In this document: positions 55,695 to 64,000 of the stretch, piece after piece | How the letters are laid out: each line of letters begins with the position of its first letter | How positions within the stretch are numbered: position 1 is the stretch's first letter | Origin: Skeletonema tropicum | Taxonomy: Eukaryota; Bacillariophyta; Thalassiosirophyceae; Thalassiosirales; Thalassiosiraceae | Reading direction: 5' to 3' | DNA: 64,000 nucleotides | NCBI GenBank assembly: GCA_037178625.1 | Contig: CM074133.1 | Location: forward strand, 2,852,001 to 2,916,000 | Notes under the pieces: generated by a model | The model's database searches: none | Told to the model about the DNA's origin: nothing | The model's input: the letters and a program-made list of their open reading frames with translations, nothing else | Position numbers and translations under genes: made by a program

Positions 55695-57359
55695 TCAATG
55701 AGTGTATAGGTTGTTCGTTCTTAAATACTGGGTATTGTAACATTCCCTTCTTCAAGGAATTTGAGAACACGTGTATTGAATTGTCTCGATGTAAGTAGTA
55801 AGGTCGCCGAGCCTGCGTACAAGGATTGTAGTCGTGATTTCGTTAGAGATGTGTCGAAGTCTCTGGAAGCATTTTGTATACTTGCACAACTTACACCATT
55901 GCATGATAGGCTATTATATTGTAAAGGTTGCTGCATGCATTCTTGCTGCTGAGTTGTTGAGGTTGCTTTGGCCTGCCGGCGAAGTTGTTGTGGCCTGTAC
56001 CGTAAAGTTTTTAAAAGACAGGTTTTTGTCTCTTATGTGAAGGAATCAATATTGGAAACTGACGACTACGACAGAATATGAGACACGTGAAAAGGCCTAC
56101 TTACATACGTGTTCTACGCTCTCTACTGTGACGTAAACATGACCTCATCTTTAAAAAGGCCTTCCAACTTTACACGCCATCTATTAGAATCGTTTTGGCG
56201 AGATTTTTATCGCCTCCTATCGTCCAGAGAGCATGCACGTCTCGATCGCACGACCGTACCGGCCCGCCCCTGGAGGGCCCGCCCGCGCGCGCGGCCCAAT
56301 CAACCTCAACCGTCAACCCCAGCCCGCAGCCGGCCGGCGTGTCTCGGGTCTCGGTCTCGTGTCGCAATGGATGGAGGGACGGAGTTCAAAAGCAAAATTC
56401 TGCACGCACTCAATTCTGCGTTGCAATATTGACGGGGTCCGGGATTCCCCTCTAATTACATCTGCGTTGGCCCCATCATTTTGCTACAGCTCCCTCAAAA
56501 CAACACTTTGAACACAATAACCATGGCGACGGCAGCGGCTATGGTATGGGGCGGAACGGGGGTCGGCACCACCTTAGACCCGTTCCGAGGTCTTAAAATC
56601 AGTGTCAAAATCAGTGTCAAAATCGGTGTAAAACGCCAAATCATCGCCAATTACAGCAACCAAAAAAATTTTACAGCGACCAAATAGGCCACCGATCTGC
56701 CCCCTATTTGGTCGCTGTAAAATTTTTTTGGTCGCTGTAAAAATTGATTTGACGGGGCTGGAACCGCGTTTTTGCCCGCCCCCCTGCAAATATGGTGGCG
56801 CCAAAACTCATTTTACACTGATTTTTACACTGATTTTAAGGTTACGGGGTCGCTTGTTTTTAAGGGCTAGTACGCTCTAAAATAATGTGAGGGAGCCCTT
56901 ACAGGTACTTAGTCTTTTTTGTAGTGGTACAGTATGAGGCGTTTCACATCACCACCGATCAACCATCAAACCATGGCACAAAGTTAGCGCTCTCCACCCC
57001 ATACGGCACGTGTGTACTACGCCAAAATCACTGGGGTCGGTGAAATAACTACGACGGTAAATCATTACTAATACCATTAGCCGCCATTATTCGCTGGAAT
57101 TCTATCACTGGAACCTTTCGAATTTTTTAATTAATACACCCACCGTCGTCATTGCATCCGACGGTACATGCACCACTCGACACAACAGCATCCTCCCCTA
57201 CACATCGTTGCGGCGCTCTTACTACACAAAAATTGTCACGGGCGCTTCACCTATCAATATACCATCGACCGCCGTCGGAATTGTCTCACTGGCCACCGCA
57301 TAATTTGAAAACAACAGCGCTCCTATTGTAATTTGAAAATAATAATATTTATTCACAGC
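55695..57359. other. Gene-poor stretch including a GC-rich tract
   Basis: No gene supported. A GC-rich segment (about 56255-56345) opens overlapping ORFs on both strands that I treat as chance. A small inverted-repeat element lies at 56576-56852. Confidence 0.5.
56576..56852. mobile_element. Small inverted-repeat element (MITE-like, about 277 bp)
   Basis: Ends GACCCGT...CTTAAAATCAGTGTCAAAATC (left) and the reverse complement of GATTTTTACACTGATTTTAAGG..ACGGGGTC (right) match with small gaps. A nested hairpin sits in the middle: AAAAAAATTTTACAGCGACC against GGTCGCTGTAAAATTTTTTT. No clear target duplication, no ORF. Confidence 0.6.
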
Positions 57360-57656
57360 ATGAGTGAGGAGGGCGAGGAAAGACAACCAAAGAGGAGTAA
57401 GGGGGATTCAATTCAAGAGAAGAAAGAGGATAAAATGAAGGCCGAGGATATGTGGACACACATTGAGAACAATAAAAACTTGCTCAATCATATCAAGGCC
57501 AACAAAGATGAATGGAAACAGGAACACTTCGCATATATTCGTGAATTTTGTTCCCATGTGCAGATGCACAAGAAAGACCCGCCGCTTCGCAAAAAAGATC
57601 CTAAAATCCATGACACCACCCGCCCCTTCCCACTAACTCATATATCATCACACTGA
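57360..57656 (+). CDS. Short charged ORF at the start of the triplicated region, unrecognised
   Basis: From ATG 57360 a 98-residue, highly charged peptide (EEGEERQPKRSKGD, MWTHIENNKNLLNHIKANKDEWKQEH) continues into the tandem unit, which begins at 57578. Only copy 1 has this upstream sequence; copies 2 and 3 lack it. It may be a 5' exon of the downstream gene or an independent small gene. No family recognised. Confidence 0.3.
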   Translation: MSEEGEERQPKRSKGDSIQEKKEDKMKAEDMWTHIENNKNLLNHIKANKDEWKQEHFAYIREFCSHVQMHKKDPPLRKKDPKIHDTTRPFPLTHISSH

Positions 57657-57661
57657 TAACA

Positions 57662-59186
57662 ATGGCGAAACAGAAGTCGTCCGAGGGCAGCCGCCCTAGA
57701 AAAAAGAGAGCGTCGGCAAAAACATCGCGTCCGAAAGCCTCCCGTAGCGCTCCTGCAGCCGATGCAAGGGCATCCAAAAATCTTGTCGAAAAGAGTTTTG
57801 TTGCCGTCGGTAGCATGGAAGTTTACCTCGGCCATCTCATTCGGTTTGGTGTTGATCTCTTCGATAACCACAAAGAAAAATTGACCGATCAGCACCTGAA
57901 AAATATGACCGATGCCGATAGCAAAGATAAGGCAGAGAAGAATAAGAAGAGGACGGCGCTGAGAAATTATATCGTTCATGCTGCCAACGCTATCGTACCA
58001 TTGCGTGATGGGCAGCACCACAACAGTTTCATCAAGATAGATGGAGACAACTCTCTTGATTATGATACAGTTGTGGAGTACATGGCCTCCAAGTATAATA
58101 TTGTTGAGGTTGAACGTTCATGTGCTGAAAAATACATGACAGAAATGAAAATCACAGATGAAATCACCTCTGACATGGTAGTTGAAAATGGTAGAGTTCG
58201 ACTTAAAGTCTTCCAATCAATTGACCAATATAATGGCATACGCAGTGCCGTTGCATGGGTCTACAAAGTAGCGAGAGTGGAGATGCCTTTTGCGCAAGAG
58301 CTTGGGACTTACATTTTAGGTATTACTCGCCACGTTGCCGCCGCCAAGCAACACCTTGGTCTCAAGCTTACGAAGGGCAAAGCTGTGTTGAAGCCTGAAG
58401 CATTCGAGCCTGGTAATCGAGGACTTGACCATCGAACTTCGCAATGAATTGAAGGAGGTGAAGGAGTCCCTTCGAAATCACCGCCATGAATTCACCAGTG
58501 ACTCCGTTGAAGCGGCGGAGCTGCCAGCACTCAACACATGTACCATTTTTGACGAAGACGAAGACGCTCCTGCCTCGGATGATGATTCTAACGATGCTGT
58601 ATCAAACGAAGTAACCAAGAACCAACAACCCAACAAGGAGAAGCAGTTACAAAAGCGCAAGAGGCTCAAGAAAGGTGTGGAGTTCATGAAAAAGCGCAGG
58701 TTGTTACTTGGCTTCCACCACAACAAGTTGAATGTTTTGCCAAGGGATTACACCTTCACACCAATGTCCGTTACCTCTTTCATCTCTATGTATCTAGTCG
58801 GTGATGCGGAGAATAATATCCCTCCTCTTGGCACTTTGAGAAGTTCAGATGTGGTGCATTTTAAATCAAAGAAGGGAACTGATATAGGAAATAGAGTCCG
58901 TGGAAAGATGAAGCCTTTTATGAAAATAGTAGAGAAGTATGCCCGGAGAAAAGGTGTCTGGATCGAGAAAATATGCGATTGGACCCCTGCACTAGTTACA
59001 AAAATGTGGGGTGCCATCAGTGACGAGTTTGAAGCTGATTTCTGCAAATCAAATCGCACGGGAGAGCTGGCTTGGACCACCGTGTTCGGGAGGATGACAG
59101 CTGCAAACGCATTCGGTAACCCAAGGAACAAGTTAGAGATTGCGAAACGAAAAGAAGAGCAGGCAGAGGAGAATAATCTTGTGTAG
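57662..59186 (+). pseudogene. Crypton-like protein, copy 1 (two overlapping frames)
   Basis: ORF 1 (57662-58447, 261 aa, ATG) has a basic N-terminus (RPRKKRASAKTSRPKASR), then SLDYDTVVEYMASKYN, QYNGIRSAVAWVYKVARVEMPFAQELGTYILGITRHVAAAKQ and GKAVLKPEAF. This helical pattern (YxxxRSAxxxL....., l.G..R..A..K..G..., GK..L....F) matches the SAM-like core-binding domain of Crypton-type tyrosine recombinases. ORF 2 (open from about 58405 to 59186) lacks a nearby ATG and starts as a coiled coil (IELRNELKEVKESL). It then has LPRDYTFTPMSVTSFISMYLVGDAENNIPPLGTL, resembling the GCR1-type DNA-binding C-terminus of Cryptons. The catalytic R..HxR..Y domain is not seen. The two frames probably belong to one protein split at about 58405-58440. 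Confidence 0.45.
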
Positions 59187-59373
59187 GTATGCATTAAATG
59201 TATACATTATTACTTTCAACCTCTTCGTTTAGTTGCATTGCAATAAGTACTTCTATGCATAAATAATGTAGTGCGGTATTAAGGTGCGCTGCCACTGGGG
59301 CCCAGGCGGGCACAGGGAGGCAGCTTGTACCAGGCTTGTACCCCGTAGACAGGGCCTTTTGTGCCCAGTGTAA

Positions 59374-59598
59374 AAATTACACTGAAATTTGATCCACTTG
59401 TACTTAACGAAAATTTGAGTGTAAAATACGTCGGAATTCCGTAATTTACGACCTTTCCCAGTGTAAAATCTACACATTTTCTTGAAATACAAATTTGTAG
59501 TATCTGTGGCTGTGTTCGCTGTGTTATTGCGCGGCAAAATGCGGCAAGGGAAATTACATGATTTCTACCTCACTTTTCAGTGTAACTTTTACACTGGG
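59374..59598. repeat. Inverted-repeat element in the unit tail (also at 61436-61663)
   Basis: CCCAGTGTAAAAATTACACTGAAA at the left matches CTTTTCAGTGTAACTTTTACACTGGG at the right, with an extra CCCAGTGTAAAATCTACAC block in the middle. MITE-like, ~225 bp, carried within the tandem unit. Confidence 0.6.
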
Positions 59599-59732
59599 AG
59601 GACCGGACGGCCACTGGACTGCCCATGAGAAGCCACGAGAGCAGTAGGCCCGCCGCTTCGCAAAAAAGATCCTAAAATCCATGACACCACCCGCCCCTTC
59701 CCACTAACTCATATATCATCACACTGATAACA

Positions 59733-61257
59733 ATGGCGAAACAGAAGTCGTCCGAGGGCAGCCGCCCTAGAAAAAAGAGAGCGTCGGCAAAAACATCGCG
59801 TCCGAAAGCCTCCCGTAGCGCTCCTGCAGCCGATGCAAGGGCATCCAAAAATCTTGTCGAAAAGAGTTTTGTTGCCGTCGGTAGCATGGAAGTTTACCTC
59901 GGCCATCTCATTCGGTTTGGTGTTGATCTCTTCGATAACCACAAAGAAAAATTGACCGATCAGCACCTGAAAAATATGACCGATGCCGATAGCAAAGATA
60001 AGGCAGAGAAGAATAAGAAGAGGACGGCGCTGAGAAATTATATCGTTCATGCTGCCAACGCTATCGTACCATTGCGTGATGGGCAGCACCACAACAGTTT
60101 CATCAAGATAGATGGAGACAACTCTCTTGATTATGATACAGTTGTGGAGTACATGGCCTCCAAGTATAATATTGTTGAGGTTGAACGTTCATGTGCTGAA
60201 AAATACATGACAGAAATGAAAATCACAGATGAAATCACCTCTGACATGGTAGTTGAAAATGGTAGAGTTCGACTTAAAGTCTTCCAATCAATTGACCAAT
60301 ATAATGGCATACGCAGTGCCGTTGCATGGGTCTACAAAGTAGCGAGAGTGGAGATGCCTTTTGCGCAAGAGCTTGGGACTTACATTTTAGGTATTACTCG
60401 CCACGTTGCCGCCGCCAAGCAACACCTTGGTCTCAAGCTTACGAAGGGCAAAGCTGTGTTGAAGCCTGAAGCATTCGAGCCTGGTAATCGAGGACTTGAC
60501 CATCGAACTTCGCAATGAATTGAAGGAGGTGAAGGAGTCCCTTCGAAATCACCGCCATGAATTCACCAGTGACTCCGTTGAAGCGGCGGAGCTGCCAGCA
60601 CTCAACACATGTACCATTTTTGACGAAGACGAAGACGCTCCTGCCTCGGATGATGATTCTAACGATGCTGTATCAAACGAAGTAACCAAGAACCAACAAC
60701 CCAACAAGGAGAAGCAGTTACAAAAGCGCAAGAGGCTCAAGAAAGGTGTGGAGTTCATGAAAAAGCGCAGGTTGTTACTTGGCTTCCACCACAACAAGTT
60801 GAATGTTTTGCCAAGGGATTACACCTTCACACCAATGTCCGTTACCTCTTTCATCTCTATGTATCTAGTCGGTGATGCGGAGAATAATATCCCTCCTCTT
60901 GGCACTTTGAGAAGTTCAGATGTGGTGCATTTTAAATCAAAGAAGGGAACTGATATAGGAAATAGAGTCCGTGGAAAGATGAAGCCTTTTATGAAAATAG
61001 TAGAGAAGTATGCCCGGAGAAAAGGTGTCTGGATCGAGAAAATATGCGATTGGACCCCTGCACTAGTTACAAAAATGTGGGGTGCCATCAGTGACGAGTT
61101 TGAAGCTGATTTCTGCAAATCAAATCGCACGGGAGAGCTGGCTTGGACCACCGTGTTCGGGAGGATGACAGCTGCAAACGCATTCGGTAACCCAAGGAAC
61201 AAGTTAGAGATTGCGAAACGAAAAGAAGAGCAGGCAGAGGAGAATAATCTTGTGTAG
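59733..61257 (+). pseudogene. Crypton-like protein, copy 2 (two overlapping frames)
   Basis: ORFs 59733-60518 (261 aa) and 60496-61257 (open frame) encode proteins identical to copy 1, including the same frame switch after GKAVLKPEAFEP. Upstream sequence differs from copy 1 before 59649: here it is the tail of copy 1 rather than the charged ORF at 57360. Any promoter or 5' exon at 57360 is therefore missing. Confidence 0.45.
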
Positions 61258-61800
61258 GTATGCATTAAATGTATACATTATTACTTTCAACCTCTTCGTT
61301 TAGTTGCATTGCAATAAGTACTTCTATGCATAAATAATGTAGTGCGGTATTAAGGTGCGCTGCCACTGGGGCCCAGGCGGGCACAGGGAGGCAGCTTGTA
61401 CCAGGCTTGTACCCCGTAGACAGGGCCTTTTGTGCCCAGTGTAAAAATTACACTGAAATTTGATCCACTTGTACTTAACGAAAATTTGAGTGTAAAATAC
61501 GTCGGAATTCCGTAATTTACGACCTTTCCCAGTGTAAAATCTACACATTTTCTTGAAATACAAATTTGTAGTATCTGTGGCTGTGTTCGCTGTGTTGCGC
61601 GGCAAAATGCGGCAAGGGAAATTACATGATTTCTACCTCACTTTTCAGTGTAACTTTTACACTGGGAGGACTGGACGGCCACTGGACTGCCCATGAGAAG
61701 CCACGAGAGCAGTAGGCCCGCCGCTTCGCAAAAAAGATCCTAAAATCCATGACACCACCCGCCCCTTCCCACTAACTCATATATCATCACACTGATAACA

Positions 61801-63048
61801 ATGGCGAAACAGAAGTCGTCCGAGGGCAGCCGCCCTAGAAAAAAGAGAGCGTCGGCAAAAACATCGCGTCCGAAAGCCTCCCGTAGCGCTCCTGCAGCCG
61901 ATGCAAGGGCATCCAAAAATCTTGTCGAAAAGAGTTTTGTTGCCGTCGGTAGCATGGAAGTTTACCTCGGCCATCTCATTCGGTTTGGTGTTGATCTCTT
62001 CGATAACCACAAAGAAAAATTGACCGATCAGCACCTGAAAAATATGACCGATGCCGATAGCAAAGATAAGGCAGAGAAGAATAAGAAGAGGACGGCGCTG
62101 AGAAATTATATCGTTCATGCTGCCAACGCTATCGTACCATTGCGTGATGGGCAGCACCACAACAGTTTCATCAAGATAGATGGAGACAACTCTCTTGATT
62201 ATGATACAGTTGTGGAGTACATGGCCTCCAAGTATAATATTGTTGAGGTTGAACGTTCATGTGCTGAAAAATACATGACAGAAATGAAAATCACAGATGA
62301 AATCACCTCTGACATGGTAGTTGAAAATGGTAGAGTTCGACTTAAAGTCTTCCAATCAATTGACCAATATAATGGCATACGCAGTGCCGTTGCATGGGTC
62401 TACAAAGTAGCGAGAGTGGAGATGCCTTTTGCGCAAGAGCTTGGGACTTACATTTTAGGTATTACTCGCCACGTTGCCGCCGCCAAGCAACACCTTGGTC
62501 TCAAGCTTACGAAGGGCAAAGCTGTGTTGAAGCCTGAAGCATTCGAGCCTGGTAATCGAGGACTTGACCATCGAACTTCGCAATGAATTGAAGGAGGTGA
62601 AGGAGTCCCTTCGAAATCACCGCCATGAATTCACCAGTGACTCCGTTGAAGCGGCGGAGCTGCCAGCACTCAACACATGTACCATTTTTGACGAAGACGA
62701 AGACGCTCCTGCCTCGGATGATGATTCTAACGATGCTGTATCAAACGAAGTAACCAAGAACCAACAACCCAACAAGGAGAAGCAGTTACAAAAGCGCAAG
62801 AGGCTCAAGAAAGGTGTGGAGTTCATGAAAAAGCGCAGGTTGTTACTTGGCTTCCACCACAACAAGTTGAATGTTTTGCCAAGGGATTACACCTTCACAC
62901 CAATGTCCGTTACCTCTTTCATCTCTATGTATCTAGTCGGTGATGCGGAGAATAATATCCCTCCTCTTGGCACTTTGAGAAGTTCAGATGTGGTGCATTT
63001 TAAATCAAAGAAGGGAACTGATATAGGAAATAGAGTCCGTGGAAAGAG
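61801..63048 (+). pseudogene. Crypton-like protein, copy 3, truncated
   Basis: ORF 1 (61801-62586) is intact and identical. ORF 2 stops being homologous at about 63048, after DIGNRVRGK, where the sequence switches to the minus-strand helicase region. The C-terminal ~95 residues of ORF 2 are lost. Confidence 0.5.
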
Positions 63049-63230
63049 ATGAAGATCCTGCGAAGTAATCACTTGGGATTTCATGATCCTTCTTCGCTTC
63101 TTTCCACTTCTTGTTCGGGTTGGTTATGATGTTGGTAATCCTGGTTGTCAGGTCTGTCCTGTCTTTGATGAAATTGCCCTTGATTGCTGCTGCGTACGAT
63201 GTTTCTGTGATTTCTTCCAACTTTCTCTTG

Positions 63231-64000
63231 CTATACCTTGTCTTCGACTCTTCTGCCTTCCCCTCCAAGTATTTCACCCAATTTGCTCGCTTCTTGTACG
63301 ATTCGCAGAACTGGCCATTTTTGCTTTCTCTTGCAATTTTTTAATCGGTTCGTTGAAATGTTGCTTCCGGTCCAGTATATGGCACTGTCCGACGGGTATG
63401 CTTGATCTTTGGAGCCAAGTGTTTTGCCTCTGCTGGTAGCCACGTACATTGTTCCAAGAAACTTGCTAATCTCCCACAACTCATCTGCTGGATCTATTAT
63501 CATGCGGTTCCAGCGGTCTCCTTTGTCGAATCCAGCTTCGAGTCCTTGACAGCGGTGGATGGTGATGGCGTAGGCAATTTGCAATGGCATGAATAATGCG
63601 GTGCAGCATCCCCTGTTGCAAATCTGCTCGTAGGGTGGGATTGGCACGTGCTGTGCGCAATAAGTTGGGGTAGGATGCATTTGTATCAGTATGAAATGAG
63701 TTAGTAGTGTTTTCGCAGAGAGTGGCAATTGTCTTGTGTCTTTCGTGTGTCAACTTTTACTCACCGTTGGGTTGTTCTTGTCCCATGGGTCCTCGCCTGG
63801 TGGTGGTTTGTATGTAGGGAAATCCACAACAATGTACTTCGGTAGGCTAACCTCACCTTTTCCGTTTGGTCCAACGGAGCGATCCTCCCTCGATACCGTC
63901 TTGGACTGCCACCTTGACTTCATTTTGACTTTCATCTAGCCAATGGTGCTTTCTTGCAGTGCTCAAAAGCTTTCGTTGACCTTCGACTGTTGTCACATTA
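63231..64000 (-). CDS. PIF1-type helicase (possibly Helitron), C-terminal exons, partial
   Basis: The gene enters from beyond the right edge. Minus-strand frame 63750-63935 reads LPKYIVVDFPTYKPPPGEDPWDKNNPT. A GTGAGT donor at the end of NNPT and an acceptor TTGCGCACAG before CACGTGCCAATC join it to HVPIPPYEQI...LFMPLQIAYAITIHRCQGLEAG (helicase motif VI region: PLxxAyAxTIHxxQG), then FLGTMYVATSRGK and AIYWTGSN. This is the C-terminal RecA domain of PIF1-family helicases, found as host genes and in Helitrons. The exon frame ends at 63231 (VEDKV); a protein-like stretch in another frame (63005-63277, NWVKYLEGKAEESKTRYSKRKLEE) suggests a frameshift near 63290 or an alternative exon. The C-terminal end abuts the truncated Crypton-like copy. 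Confidence 0.65.

Larger units (their letters stand above)
57578..63048 (+). repeat. 2.07-kb tandem unit, two full copies and one truncated copy
   Basis: Units begin CCCGCCGCTTCGCAAAAAAG at 57578, 59649 and 61717 (periods 2071 and 2068). The copies are essentially identical. The differences I noticed are a 3-nt deletion (GTGTTATTGCGCGG to GTGTTGCGCGG) and one C/T change in the non-coding tail. Copy 3 stops at about 63048 within the second ORF (GTCCGTGGAAAG) and is joined to a PIF1-helicase gene in reverse. Each unit holds two overlapping ORFs plus a ~460-bp tail with an inverted-repeat element. Confidence 0.92.

Noticed and set aside
56109..56511. Four overlapping ORFs on both strands in a GC-rich tract
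   Set aside because: Composition-driven open frames rich in R, P and A, with no motif and no consistent frame.

Overview
This is a nuclear window from a photosynthetic stramenopile, most likely a diatom. The evidence is gene style and content: spliceosomal GT..AG introns in most conserved genes, two paralogues of a diatom-abundant domain (starting PTDxDVLSGRG, HPGN, DUF6824-like), a C-terminal scrap of the diatom-type BspA/LRR_5 repertoire (an EHNxLLKE and ExAxWKAELD pattern), and a dense load of DNA transposons. Nothing suggests a prokaryote: operons and Shine-Dalgarno spacing are absent.

There are two gene-bearing islands. Island 1 (6.7-13.5 kb) holds a JMJD8-like JmjC protein, a TLC-domain membrane protein, a two-exon membrane-anchored glycerophosphodiester phosphodiesterase and a DUF6824-like polyglutamine protein. 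Its intact paralogue lies at 30.5-31.9 kb on the opposite strand. Island 2 (49.0-55.7 kb) is conserved housekeeping: mitochondrial ribosomal protein uS17, class II fumarase, the small-subunit processome factor UTP25 and a Xi-class glutathione transferase (glutathionyl-hydroquinone reductase) with a likely organelle-targeting N-terminus.

The rest is largely mobile DNA, several pieces with readable boundaries. (a) 3.6-6.5 kb: decayed element with diverged ~220-bp inverted ends. (b) 11.28-11.78 kb: hAT-like MITE, 8-bp duplication. (c) 13.88-14.06 kb: mariner-like MITE, TA duplication, with a paralogous empty site near 28.3 kb. (d) 14.17-15.01 kb: 840-bp hAT element, 8-bp duplication, empty site 450 bp upstream. 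(e) 15.11-20.69 kb: complete 5.58-kb Mutator-like element with perfect 88-bp inverted ends, a two-exon MULE transposase (DDE, SWIM finger, zinc knuckle) and a convergent passenger gene with a 2-oxoglutarate-oxygenase-like HxD...H signature. (f) 22.8-24.9 and 40.3-41.7 kb: two divergent members of one unrecognised transposon-type protein family. (g) 25.6-25.9 kb: hAT-like MITE. (h) 35.4-36.2 kb: Helitron-like N-terminal scrap with an 81-bp coding minisatellite. (i) 42.3-42.9 kb: foldback element. (j) 44.7-48.6 kb: head-to-tail array of a Penelope-like element with endonuclease-less reverse transcriptase and a hammerhead-ribozyme-like fold in each repeat. (k) 57.6-63.05 kb: 2.07-kb unit in three nearly identical copies encoding a Crypton-like protein split by a shared frame change. 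(l) 63.2-64.0 kb: C-terminal end of a PIF1-type helicase running off the window.

Long stretches (0-1.7, 20.7-22.5, 26-30.4, 32-35.3, 36.2-40.2, 41.8-44.2, 55.7-57.3 kb) contain only short unsupported ORFs, degenerate repeats and hairpins. The strongest candidates for something new are the MULE passenger oxygenase, the ribozyme-bearing Penelope array and the frame-split Crypton-like triplication.
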